From NCBI GenBank assembly GCA_963840445.1, contig CAWIZC010000012.1, forward strand, positions 186,001 to 250,000: a stretch of 64,000 nucleotides of DNA, given 5' to 3'. Below are positions 52,690 through 61,900 of this stretch, one piece after another (position 1 is the first letter of the stretch; each line of letters begins with the position of its first letter). This DNA comes from AWTP1-13 sp963840445 (GTDB lineage Bacteria > Pseudomonadota > Alphaproteobacteria > Rhizobiales > Hyphomicrobiaceae). The notes below the pieces were generated by a model, which saw nothing but the letters and a program-made list of their open reading frames with translations, searched no databases and was not told the DNA's origin. The position numbers and the translations under genes were made by a program.

Positions 52690-54790
52690 GCGTTCCCGTG
52701 ATCCCTTCTTTCAGGCTCTTGCGCAGCGCGGCGAGCTCGGCCATCACGAGAGAGGCGCGCGCAATCGGATTGGTCAGGTAGTACTCGCGCACCGGCGAGG
52801 CGAATGGTTCCGAGCCCAGCGTACCGCCCCGTGCAGCCAGTGCCTCGACCCCCTTCATATCGGCGGGGGCGGCCGCGTCCAGATTGGCCAGCGCCGGTGC
52901 CGCCTTGTACATGGCCGCGCGCAGCGCCGACAGGCTGTCGTAGGGCAGCGTATGGCCGGTATGGGCCGATATGGCGCGCACGATTGACCAGTCGTCCTTG
53001 GCATCGCCCGGCGCGAACGCAGCCTTGGCGGTGGTCTGGGCCCGGCCTTCGGTGGACACGTAGGTGGCACTCTTCTCGGTGTAGGCAGCTCCTGGCAGGA
53101 TCACGTCGGCACGCTGCGCGCCGGCATCGCCATGGCTGCCCTGGTAGATGACGAAGGCCTTGCCGAGCGCCTGCATGTCGATCTCGTCGGCGCCGAGCAG
53201 ATACACCACCTCGAAGTCGTCATTGCCGGCCGCCTTCAGCATGCCGCCGGTATCCAACCCGCGCTCACTCGGCACAAAGCCGAGATCGAGCCCAGCCACG
53301 CGCGAGGCCGCCGTGTGCAATATGTTGAAGGCGTTCCAGCCGCCCTCCTTGCCCTGGGCCACCTGCACCGCCAGCTTGGCTGCGGCCGCCAGCACGGCCT
53401 GCCCGTCCGCGCGCGCTGCCGCGCCACTGCCCACGATCACCATCGGCCGCTTGGCGGCGCTGAGGACGTTGGCGAAGCTGTGCTTGCCGTCAATCACCTC
53501 TTTCAAGGTCTGCGGCCCGGCGCCCAGATACTCGTAAGGGTAGGTGAGATCGGCCTTCTCGCCGATCAGCGCCACGCTCAGTCCGCCCTGCCGCCAGCGC
53601 TTGCGGATGCGCGCATTGAGCACGGCCGCCTCCAGCCGCGGGTTGGTTCCGACCAGCAGAATGGCATCGGCCTGTTCGATGCCCTCGATGGTGCTGTTGA
53701 ACAGATAGCTGGCCCGCCCCAGCGCCGGGTCGAGCTTGGCGCCGTCCTGCCGGCAGTCGATGTTGCGGATACTGAGCCGCCCCAGCAGGTCCTTGAGCGC
53801 GAACATCTCCTCGGCGCCCGCCAGATCGCCGGCGATGGCCCCGATCCGGTCCGGCCACTGCGACTTGAGCTTCGAGGCCACCAGCGCCAGCGCTTCGTCC
53901 CAGCTGACCGGCACCAGCCGGCGGTTCTTGCGCACATAGGGGCTGTCGAGACGCTGAATACGCAGACCGTCGGCCACGTGCCGCGTCTTGTCGGAGATCC
54001 ATTCCTCGTTCACGGCGTCGTTGTTGCGCGGCAGGATGCGCACCACCTCGCGCCCGCGCGTGTCGACACGGATGGCGGAGCCGACCGCATCCATCACGTC
54101 GATGCTCTCGGTCTTGCGCAGCTCCCATGGCCGCGTCGCAAACGCCCACGGCCGGTGCGTCAGCGCGCCGACCGGACACAGATCGACGGCATTGGCCGAC
54201 AGCTCCGACATCATGCCGCGCTCGAGGTAGGTGGTGATCTCCATGTCCTCGCCGCGGCCGATGGCGCCCAGTTCCTCGACGCCCGCCACCTCGGTCATGA
54301 AGCGCACGCAGCGCGTGCACTGGATGCAGCGCGTCATGGCCGTCTTGATGACCGGACCCAGGTACTTCTCGTCGACGGCGCGCTTGTTCTCGACGTAGCG
54401 GGAGCCGCCGACGCCGTAGGCCATGGCCTGGTCCTGCAGGTCGCACTCGCCGCCCTGATCGCAGATCGGGCAGTCGAGCGGATGATTGATGAGCAGGAAC
54501 TCCATCACGCCTTCGCGCGCCTTCTTGACCATCGGCGAGCGCGTGCTGATCACCTTCGGGCTGCCGTCCTTGTTCGGCGGCAGGTCGTTGACGCCCATCG
54601 CGCACGAGGCGACCGGCTTCGGCATGCCCGCTACCTCGATCAGGCACATGCGGCAGTTGCCGGCGATCGACAGCCGCTCGTGGTAGCAGAAGCGCGGGAT
54701 CTCGACGCCGGCCAGCTCGCACGCCTGGATCAGCGTGATGCCGTCCTCGACCTCGATCGGGGTGCCGTCGATGATCAGTTGCTTGGGCAT
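52682..54790 (-). CDS. nuoG: NADH-quinone oxidoreductase subunit G
   Basis: A 702-residue peripheral-arm subunit. The 2Fe-2S cluster N1b is bound by Cys in IPRFCYHE/GNCRMC, N5 by the HPLDCPICDQGGECDLQD stretch (His and Cys), and N4 by TRCIQCTRCVRF. The molybdopterin-like C-terminal domain is degenerate, as usual. The ATG at 54790 begins MPKQLIIDG. A small membrane-protein gene, not nuoF, precedes it. Confidence 0.97.
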   Translation of the reverse strand: MPKQLIIDGTPIEVEDGITLIQACELAGVEIPRFCYHERLSIAGNCRMCLIEVAGMPKPVASCAMGVNDLPPNKDGSPKVISTRSPMVKKAREGVMEFLLINHPLDCPICDQGGECDLQDQAMAYGVGGSRYVENKRAVDEKYLGPVIKTAMTRCIQCTRCVRFMTEVAGVEELGAIGRGEDMEITTYLERGMMSELSANAVDLCPVGALTHRPWAFATRPWELRKTESIDVMDAVGSAIRVDTRGREVVRILPRNNDAVNEEWISDKTRHVADGLRIQRLDSPYVRKNRRLVPVSWDEALALVASKLKSQWPDRIGAIAGDLAGAEEMFALKDLLGRLSIRNIDCRQDGAKLDPALGRASYLFNSTIEGIEQADAILLVGTNPRLEAAVLNARIRKRWRQGGLSVALIGEKADLTYPYEYLGAGPQTLKEVIDGKHSFANVLSAAKRPMVIVGSGAAARADGQAVLAAAAKLAVQVAQGKEGGWNAFNILHTAASRVAGLDLGFVPSERGLDTGGMLKAAGNDDFEVVYLLGADEIDMQALGKAFVIYQGSHGDAGAQRADVILPGAAYTEKSATYVSTEGRAQTTAKAAFAPGDAKDDWSIVRAISAHTGHTLPYDSLSALRAAMYKAAPALANLDAAAPADMKGVEALAARGGTLGSEPFASPVREYYLTNPIARASLVMAELAALRKSLKEGITGTHG

Positions 54791-54832
54791 GCCCAGCCTG
54801 CTCCCGCCTGCTTACCTGTCATACCCTCATTC

Positions 54833-55150
54833 CTACTTTGCGCTCGACGGCTTGGCCGTCGCCCGGATCAGCCCGCCGGCGACCAACGCTGCCAAGCCGA
54901 GCCAGAACACCTTCGGCTCGTAGGGCGTCTTGCCTAGCAGCCGCGCGCCGCCCGACACCAGCCCGCAGAAGTCGCTGCTCGTGTAAATGCAGCTCTTGGC
55001 GTCGAACACACCGAATTCGCCGCTCGCACCCGGCACTTTGGAGACATCGCTCATCACAGAGGAGAAGAACGAGTACCACCAGACGAAGGCCGCCACGATC
55101 ACCAGCGCGCCACCGATCACCAGAAGATTGCCGAGTTTCTTCAGATCCAT
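54833..55150 (-). CDS. Small membrane protein within the nuo operon (nuoF/nuoG gap)
   Basis: A 105-residue protein with two transmembrane helices (LLVIGGALVIVAAFVWWYSFF and VFWLGLAALVAGGLIRA) and a short extracytoplasmic loop containing two Cys residues (AKSCIYTSSDFCG), which could form a disulfide. Not recognised. It lies 11 bases after nuoF and 42 before nuoG, so it is co-expressed with complex I. A role in assembly is only a guess. Confidence 0.7.
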   Translation of the reverse strand: MDLKKLGNLLVIGGALVIVAAFVWWYSFFSSVMSDVSKVPGASGEFGVFDAKSCIYTSSDFCGLVSGGARLLGKTPYEPKVFWLGLAALVAGGLIRATAKPSSAK

Positions 55151-55161
55151 CGCCTACCCCC

Positions 55162-56448
<1,287 letters not shown>

Positions 56449-56461
56449 GGTGCCTCGATCC

Positions 56462-57079
56462 TTACTTGCCGGCCTTGGCAAATTCCTTGAGCGTGGTCGG
56501 CCCACCCTCGGGACAGGAGGCCTGCCGGCCGATCTGCGAGCCGGGCTTGGGCGGCTTTCCTGCCGCAAAGCCGTCGAGCACCTTCTCGAACAGCTCCGGG
56601 TTGAGGTCCTCGTAGGTGTCCCTGAAGATCTGCACCATGGGAGCGTTGGCGCAGGCGCCGAGGCACTCGACCTCTTCCCAGGAGAAATTGCCGTCCTCGG
56701 ACAGATGGTGCGGATCGTGATGGATGCGCCGCCTGCACACCTCCACCAGCGCCTCCGATCCCCGCAGCATGCAGGGCGTCGTGCCGCACACCTGCACGTG
56801 CGCCTTCTTTCCCACCGGGGACAGCTGGAACATGGTGTAGAAGGTGGCCACCTCGTAGACCCGGATATAGGCCATGCCCAGCATGTCGGCGACCAGCCGC
56901 ATGGCCGGCTCCGGCAGCCACCCCTCGTGCTGCTCCTGCGCCCGCCACAACAGGGGAATGACGGCCGAGGCCTGCTTTCCCTGCGGATATTTGTCGATCG
57001 TGGCCTTGGCCCAGGCCGCATTCTCCGGCGTGAAGGCAAAGCTTGCGGGCTGGTTGGGATCTAGTCGGCGGACGGCCAT
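56462..57079 (-). CDS. nuoE: NADH-quinone oxidoreductase subunit E
   Basis: A 205-residue subunit holding the 2Fe-2S cluster N1a through CGTTPC and CLGAC. LPEPAMRLVADMLGM and VATFYTMFQLSPVGK are typical. The last 40 residues (KPPKPGSQIGRQASCPEGG) form an extended tail common in alphaproteobacteria. The ATG is at 57079. The 232 bases upstream (57080-57311) have no gene I can support. Confidence 0.96.
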   Translation of the reverse strand: MAVRRLDPNQPASFAFTPENAAWAKATIDKYPQGKQASAVIPLLWRAQEQHEGWLPEPAMRLVADMLGMAYIRVYEVATFYTMFQLSPVGKKAHVQVCGTTPCMLRGSEALVEVCRRRIHHDPHHLSEDGNFSWEEVECLGACANAPMVQIFRDTYEDLNPELFEKVLDGFAAGKPPKPGSQIGRQASCPEGGPTTLKEFAKAGK

Positions 57080-57311
57080 GAGCGGATGCGGGGCCCTGCG
57101 TTTTCGCTGCGCTGCAAAGACGGCATTCTTATAGGCGCAGATTGAGCACTTGTCGCCTTTCTTTAGAACGTGCCCAGGGTTGCGCGGAACGCGGCAAAAG
57201 TGCCTTTTCTACTGTCTTGCGGCTGGCCGGAAACGCCCCCTAGGGGATGACCGCGTCGGGTCGTTTCAGCGCACCTCGATCGGTACCTGGCGGCCGAGGC
57301 GACACCCTGCC

Positions 57312-57653
57312 TCAGCCCAGCCAGCGCACCAGCAGCAACAGGGCCGCCGGCGGCCCCAGCAGGAGCGCGCTTTGCGCCCCGACCCTCAGGAAGCCGATCC
57401 AGAAAACCGCCCAGGCCACGCCGAACACCGGGATCGCCCAAGCGCTAACGACGTAGCCGCCGTATCCCCGCGCCAGCGAGAACAGCAGCGCCATCAGGAT
57501 GCACATGATGCCAAGCGCGATCGGCATGGACGGCCATTCCGCCTGCCAGGTGCCCATCGGCCAGCCACGCAGGACCGCCATGGCGCGATAGGTCGCAAGG
57601 CTCAGGCCCCAGCCGAACGCCACTACCGCCAGCAGGAATCCCACATCGACCAT
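57312..57653 (-). CDS. Unknown membrane protein within the nuo operon (nuoD/nuoE gap)
   Basis: A 113-residue very hydrophobic protein with three to four helices (DVGFLLAVVAFGWGLSLATYRAM, PIALGIMCILMALLF, AWAIPVFGVAWAVFWIGFL, LLLGPPAALLLLVRWLG). Not recognised. It starts at ATG 57653, nine bases after the DUF4267 gene, so the two form a pair inserted between nuoD and nuoE. Confidence 0.7.
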   Translation of the reverse strand: MVDVGFLLAVVAFGWGLSLATYRAMAVLRGWPMGTWQAEWPSMPIALGIMCILMALLFSLARGYGGYVVSAWAIPVFGVAWAVFWIGFLRVGAQSALLLGPPAALLLLVRWLG

Positions 57654-57662
57654 GACATCCGC

Positions 57663-58064
57663 TCAGTCCGCTCGGCTTGTCATCCGCCACAGCACCGCAG
57701 CCAGCAGGGCAGATGCGACCCCACAGCTCAGGTGGAAGACAATCTGCGGCAGTTTCCCGGTCGAGCTTGCCGCAATCGCCGCGTCGGCAAAACAGACGAT
57801 GGTCCCCATGGAGAACCAAAGCGCCAGCGCCCGCCATTGCCGTAAGGTTGCAAACGCCACCGCCAGCAACCCGAGCCACAGGTTGCGCAGGCCGATGATG
57901 TGGTAGAGCTCATGCCCTGCAGGCCGCTTCGGCAGCCCGAAGGTGACCGCCGCCTGCTCCGGCATCAGCAGATAGCGCGCCCCGATCAGGGCCAGCAGCA
58001 ATCCTCCCGCCATCGAGATGATCGCCAGCCAGGTCAGCTTGCGTCGTACGCCTTGCTCGGACAT
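57663..58064 (-). CDS. DUF4267-like membrane protein within the nuo operon
   Basis: A 133-residue protein with four helices: LTWLAIISMAGGLLLALIGAR, then FGLPKRPAGHELYHIIGLRNLWLGLLAVAFA (the GxRNLxLGL pattern of DUF4267), LALWFSMGTIVCFADAAIAA and a last helix. Function of the family is unknown. The start is ATG at 58064; an earlier Met six codons upstream is possible. It is the first of two membrane-protein genes between nuoD and nuoE. Confidence 0.75.
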   Translation of the reverse strand: MSEQGVRRKLTWLAIISMAGGLLLALIGARYLLMPEQAAVTFGLPKRPAGHELYHIIGLRNLWLGLLAVAFATLRQWRALALWFSMGTIVCFADAAIAASSTGKLPQIVFHLSCGVASALLAAVLWRMTSRAD

Positions 58065-58098
58065 CTGCGCAGCCCCTCTCATACGAGGTCAACCCAGA

Positions 58099-58175
58099 TG
58101 TCATACCGGGGCTCGGCCCCAGTATCCAGACTGAAGGAGCGAATGCCGGCGATCAGAACGGAGATCCCGCAATGA
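58099..58175. repeat. Degenerate TGTCAT...ATGACA inverted repeat downstream of nuoD
   Basis: TGTCATACCGGGG at the left and CCCGCAATGACA at the right frame a GGGGCTCGGCCCC hairpin. It belongs to the same type as 46245-46345. It lies within the nuo operon between nuoD and the DUF4267-like gene. Confidence 0.65.
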
Positions 58176-58226
58176 CACCACAATGAACGAACCAGGCCCA
58201 CCTGCGGCAACACCGCGCGCCTGCAG

Positions 58227-59417
58227 CTAACGATCGATCTCGCCGAACACGATATCGAGCGATCCCAGAATGGCCGACACGTCGGCCAGCATGTGGCCGC
58301 GGTTCATGAAATCCATGGCCTGCAGGTGCGGGAAGCCGGGCGCGCGGATCTTGCAGCGGTAGGGCTTGTTGCCCCCGTCCGTCACCAGATATACGCCGAA
58401 CTCACCCTTCGGCGCCTCGACGCAGGCATAGGCTTCGCCGGCCGGCACGTGGAAGCCCTCGGTGTACAGCTTGAAGTGATGGATCAGCGCTTCCATCGAC
58501 CGCTTCATCTCGGCGCGCCTGGGCGGCACCACCTTCTTGTCATCGGTCACATGCGGGCCACGCCCCTGCGGCGACAGCAGCTTCTCGCAGCACTGCTTCA
58601 TGATGCGCACCGATTGGCGCATCTCCTCCATGCGGAGGCAGTAGCGGTCGTAGTTGTCGCCGTTCTTGCCGATCGGGATGTCGAAGTCGAGTTCCGAGTA
58701 GCACTCATAGGGCTGCGCCCTGCGCAGGTCCCAGGCCGCGCCCGAGCCGCGCACCATTACGCCCGAGAAGCCCCACCTGAAGCAATCCTCCAGGCTGACC
58801 ACGCCGATATCGACGTTGCGCTGCTTGAAGATGCGGTTGTCGGTCAGCAGCCCCTCGATGTCGTCCAGCACCTTGGGGTGCGTCTCGCAGAACTGGGCGA
58901 TGTCCTCGATCAGCTTTACCGGCAAGTCCTGATGCACACCGCCGAAGCGGAAGTACTTGGCGTGCATCCTGCTGCCGGAGGCGCGCTCGTAGAACACCAT
59001 CAGCTTCTCGCGCTCCTCGAAGCCCCATAGCGGCGGGGTGAGCGCGCCGACATCCATCGCCTGCGTGGTGACGTTCAGCAAGTGCGACAGCAGCCGCCCG
59101 ATCTCGGAATAGAGTACGCGGATCAGCTGGCCGCGCTTGGGCACCTCCAGCTCCAGCAGCTTCTCCACCGCCAGGCAGAAGGCATGTTCCTGGTTCATCG
59201 GCGCGACGTAGTCGAGCCGATCGAAGTAGCCGACCGCCTGCAGGAAGGTCTTGTGCTCGATCAGCTTCTCGGTGCCGCGATGCAGCAGGCCGATGTGCGG
59301 ATCGACGCGCTCCACCACCTCGCCGTCCAGTTCCAGCACCAGCCGCAACACGCCGTGCGCGGCCGGATGTTGCGGCCCAAAGTTGATGGTGAAGTTGCGG
59401 ATTTCGGTTTCTGGCAT
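58227..59417 (-). CDS. nuoD: NADH-quinone oxidoreductase subunit D
   Basis: A 396-residue 49-kDa-type subunit lining the quinone pocket. Seen: NFGPQHPAAHGVLRLVLELDGE with the quinone-site His, HIGLLHRGTEKLIE, LDYVAPMNQEHAF, RGSGAAWDLR and CVEAPKGEFGVYLVTDG. Complete length. It starts at ATG 59417, only four bases after the thioesterase gene. Confidence 0.97.
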   Translation of the reverse strand: MPETEIRNFTINFGPQHPAAHGVLRLVLELDGEVVERVDPHIGLLHRGTEKLIEHKTFLQAVGYFDRLDYVAPMNQEHAFCLAVEKLLELEVPKRGQLIRVLYSEIGRLLSHLLNVTTQAMDVGALTPPLWGFEEREKLMVFYERASGSRMHAKYFRFGGVHQDLPVKLIEDIAQFCETHPKVLDDIEGLLTDNRIFKQRNVDIGVVSLEDCFRWGFSGVMVRGSGAAWDLRRAQPYECYSELDFDIPIGKNGDNYDRYCLRMEEMRQSVRIMKQCCEKLLSPQGRGPHVTDDKKVVPPRRAEMKRSMEALIHHFKLYTEGFHVPAGEAYACVEAPKGEFGVYLVTDGGNKPYRCKIRAPGFPHLQAMDFMNRGHMLADVSAILGSLDIVFGEIDR

Positions 59418-59421
59418 CGGC

Positions 59422-59871
59422 CTACATCCCCGCCGCGCTTAGGGGCGGCACGCCCGCGACCTTGGCTTTCGCGTTGATGCGCGTATTGAACTTGTCCCAT
59501 GGCACGACGAAACGGTCGTGCTCGCCTTGGCCGATCATCTCCACCCCGTCGTGTGCTTTCACCCGGAAGGAGACGCGCCGGCCGTCGACCTTGGTGACCT
59601 CGGCGTCGACCTTTACCGTCTGCCCCGGCAGGGTCGCAGCCGCGTGGCTGATGTTGACGTGCACGCCGAGCGAGCCTTCGCCCGCATCGAGGTACGGTTC
59701 CAGCACCTTCATGCAGGTCCACTCCATCAGCCCCACCATGAAGCCGGTGGCGAACACAGCCGGCATGGATTGGAAATCGGCCGCTTCCGGATAGAGATGC
59801 GGAACCGTCTTGTTGGCCGGCACGGTGTAGCTGAACACGGCCGACGCGCCGGGCGCGAGCGTATCCTTCAT
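59422..59871 (-). CDS. FlK-like hot-dog thioesterase (fluoroacetyl-CoA thioesterase family) inside the nuo operon
   Basis: A 149-residue hot-dog thioesterase strikingly like FlK of Streptomyces cattleya, the fluoroacetyl-CoA hydrolase. From memory of FlK, its catalytic residues are Thr42, Glu50 and His76. Here the same numbers are Thr42 and Glu50 (in FATGFMVGLMEW) and His76 (in NISHAAATLPG), with Gly69 in EGSLG. The segment NKTVPHLYPEAADF also matches. The FlK lid residue Phe36 appears as Met36, so substrate preference may differ. The ATG at 59871 overlaps the nuoC stop (ATGA) and nuoD follows after four bases: it is fully embedded in the operon. It would hydrolyse a short acyl-CoA; fluoroacetate tolerance is possible, not shown. 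Confidence 0.88.
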   Translation of the reverse strand: MKDTLAPGASAVFSYTVPANKTVPHLYPEAADFQSMPAVFATGFMVGLMEWTCMKVLEPYLDAGEGSLGVHVNISHAAATLPGQTVKVDAEVTKVDGRRVSFRVKAHDGVEMIGQGEHDRFVVPWDKFNTRINAKAKVAGVPPLSAAGM

Positions 59872-60488
59872 TGCGGCTTCCCGGGTGCCTTGGCGGCCTT
59901 CTCGTCGCCAGGGAGGACATAGTTCGTCCCTTCCCAGGGGCTCTCGAAATCGAATGAGCGGAATTCCTGCGTCAGCTTCACCGGCTCGTACACCACCCGC
60001 TTCTGGTCGTCGTCGTAGCGCACCTCGACGTAGCCGGTGAGCGGGAAATCCTTGCGCAGCGGATGGCCCTGGAAGCCGTAGTCGGTCAGGATGCGACGCA
60101 GATCAGGGTGACCCGAGAACAGGATGCCGTACATGTCGTAGGCCTCCCGCTCGTACCAGTTGGCGCCCGGGAACAGCTCAACCGCACTCGGCACGGCAGT
60201 GTTCTCGTCCGTCGCCACCTTCAGGCGAATGCGCTGATTGTGACGCGGCGACAGCAGGTGATAGACCACCTCGAAGCGCTGCGCGCGCTCGGGATAGTCC
60301 ACCCCGCAAATGTCGATCAGCACCTCGAACAGGCAAACGCTGTCGTCGTGCAGCGCCTTCAGGGTCGAGACGATGCGGTCGCGAGCGATCCGCATCGTTA
60401 GTTCGCCACGCGTGATCTGCCAGCCCTCGACAGCCTGGCCGAGCTTGGCCTCGACATGCTTGGCAAGGTCTTCCAACGTGCCGGCCAT
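59868..60488 (-). CDS. nuoC: NADH-quinone oxidoreductase subunit C
   Basis: A 206-residue peripheral-arm subunit. Seen: VDYPERAQRFEVVYHLLS, ELFPGANWYEREAYDMYGILFSGHPDLRRILTDYGFQGHPLRKDFPL, the family's central block, and FRSFDFESPWEG. The start is ATG at 60488 behind GAGGG. A Met codon upstream would overlap the cupin gene. Confidence 0.97.
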   Translation of the reverse strand: MAGTLEDLAKHVEAKLGQAVEGWQITRGELTMRIARDRIVSTLKALHDDSVCLFEVLIDICGVDYPERAQRFEVVYHLLSPRHNQRIRLKVATDENTAVPSAVELFPGANWYEREAYDMYGILFSGHPDLRRILTDYGFQGHPLRKDFPLTGYVEVRYDDDQKRVVYEPVKLTQEFRSFDFESPWEGTNYVLPGDEKAAKAPGKPQ

Positions 60489-60501
60489 CCGCAACCCTCG
60501 C

Positions 60502-60831
60502 TCAATCCACGATGAACAGCCGCACACCCTTGGCGGTACGCGAGCGATGCGGCTCGGCGCCGTCCGCCACCTGATAGCTCATGCCGGGCGTCAAGGTGAA
60601 GGTGCGGCCGTCCTTCAGCTCGGTCATCAGCTCGCCGTCGACGCAGAACAGGATATGGCCCTTCTCACACCAATGGTCGGCGACGTAGCCCGGCGAGTAC
60701 TCGACCAGCCGCACGCGCACCTCACCGAACTGCCGTGTGCGCCAAGTCGCAACACCCGGAGCGCCAGCGTGCGTCGTCGCCTCGACCGAGTGCCAGTCGG
60801 TAACGCCGAACGGGATATCGCTGATGCGCAT
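60502..60831 (-). CDS. DHCW-motif cupin-fold protein within the nuo operon
   Basis: A 109-residue small beta-barrel protein with the DHCW-type centre (VADHWCEKGHILFCVDGELMTELKDG, here ADHWCEKGH) and the C-terminal SYQVADGAEPHRS. It belongs to the 'DHCW motif cupin fold' group of unknown function. The His and Cys residues could bind a metal. The ATG at 60831 is six bases after the nuoB stop, and nuoC follows 13 bases later, so it is co-translated with complex I. A longer frame upstream is nuoB read out of phase. Confidence 0.85.
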   Translation of the reverse strand: MRISDIPFGVTDWHSVEATTHAGAPGVATWRTRQFGEVRVRLVEYSPGYVADHWCEKGHILFCVDGELMTELKDGRTFTLTPGMSYQVADGAEPHRSRTAKGVRLFIVD

Positions 60832-60836
60832 GTAGC

Positions 60837-61379
60837 CTATCGCTCGATGGTGCCCGTGCGCCGGATCTTCCGCTGCAGCAGCAGCACGCCATACAGCAGC
60901 GCCTCTGCCGTCGGTGGGCAGCCCGGTACGTACACATCGACCGGCACGATGCGGTCGCAGCCGCGCACCACCGAATAGGAATAGTGGTAGTAGCCGCCAC
61001 CGTTGGCGCAGCTGCCCATCGAGATGACGTAGCGCGGCTCCGGCATCTGGTCGTAGACCTTGCGCAGGGCGGGCGCCATCTTGTTGCACAGCGTACCGGC
61101 CACGATCATCACGTCCGACTGGCGCGGGGAAGCGCGCGGCGCAAAGCCGAAGCGCTCCAGGTCCCAGCGCGGCATGGAGGCCTGCATCATCTCCACCGCG
61201 CAGCAGGCCAGCCCGAACGTCATCCACATCAGCGAGCCGGTGCGGGCCCAGTTGATCAGGTCGTCGGTAGTCGTGACGAGGAAGCCCTTATCGGCAAGCT
61301 TGTTGGAGACCTCGGTGAAGAACGGATCGCCGGGCTTGGTCAGGTCCGGTTGCGGGGGTTGCGACAGCGGCCATGTCAA
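60837..61379 (-). CDS. nuoB: NADH-quinone oxidoreductase subunit B
   Basis: A 180-residue subunit carrying cluster N2, the electron donor to quinone. GLACCAVEMM gives the tandem Cys pair, and GSCANGG and VPGCPPTAEAL the other two. No ATG exists at the N-terminus. TTG at 61379 overlaps the nuoA stop as TTGA and has GGAG at the right distance; GTG at 61385 is an alternative. It ends with the family's KIRRTGTIER. Confidence 0.96.
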   Translation of the reverse strand: MTWPLSQPPQPDLTKPGDPFFTEVSNKLADKGFLVTTTDDLINWARTGSLMWMTFGLACCAVEMMQASMPRWDLERFGFAPRASPRQSDVMIVAGTLCNKMAPALRKVYDQMPEPRYVISMGSCANGGGYYHYSYSVVRGCDRIVPVDVYVPGCPPTAEALLYGVLLLQRKIRRTGTIER

Positions 61380-61741
61380 TCCCACTCCAGCGCGCCCTTG
61401 CGCCACTCGTAGATGAAGCCGACGGTCAGCACGCCCAGGAACACCATCATCGACCAGAAACCGAACAGTCCGACCTGCTTGAAAGCCACCGCCCACGGAA
61501 ACAGGAACGCCACCTCCAGGTCGAAGATGATGAACAGGATCGAGACCAGGTAGAAGCGCACGTCGAACTTCATGCGGGCATCGTCGAAGGCGTTGAAGCC
61601 GCACTCGTAGGCCGACACCTTCTCCGGGTCCGGATTGCGCACCGCCACCAGGAACGGGGCTATCATCAGCGCCAGCCCGATGACCAGCGACACACCGAGG
61701 AAGACGGCAAGCGGCAGGTAGTCCAGCAGCAGCTGGTTCAT
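61376..61741 (-). CDS. nuoA: NADH-quinone oxidoreductase subunit A
   Basis: A 121-residue membrane subunit with three helices; YECGFNAFDDARMKFDVRFYLVSILFIIFDLEVAFLFPW is present in parts as the family block (with the cysteine loop before it). The start is ATG 61741 (MNQLLLDYLPLAVF). It is the first nuo gene; the 159 bases upstream must hold the operon promoter, but I see no strong boxes. Confidence 0.97.
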   Translation of the reverse strand: MNQLLLDYLPLAVFLGVSLVIGLALMIAPFLVAVRNPDPEKVSAYECGFNAFDDARMKFDVRFYLVSILFIIFDLEVAFLFPWAVAFKQVGLFGFWSMMVFLGVLTVGFIYEWRKGALEWD

Positions 61742-61900
61742 GGCATGCTCCCGCGCGCGGCCGGTGGTGGCCACGCAGCTGTCTCTGCGCTCTGTTAACG
61801 CAGTGCAGCAAGCTGCGCAACCTGGGAGGTCGTCGCAGCTCCCCTCCCCGCAGGCCTAGCCAGCTGCGGTGCACCAGCGCCAGTAAGCGCCGCCTGGGGC

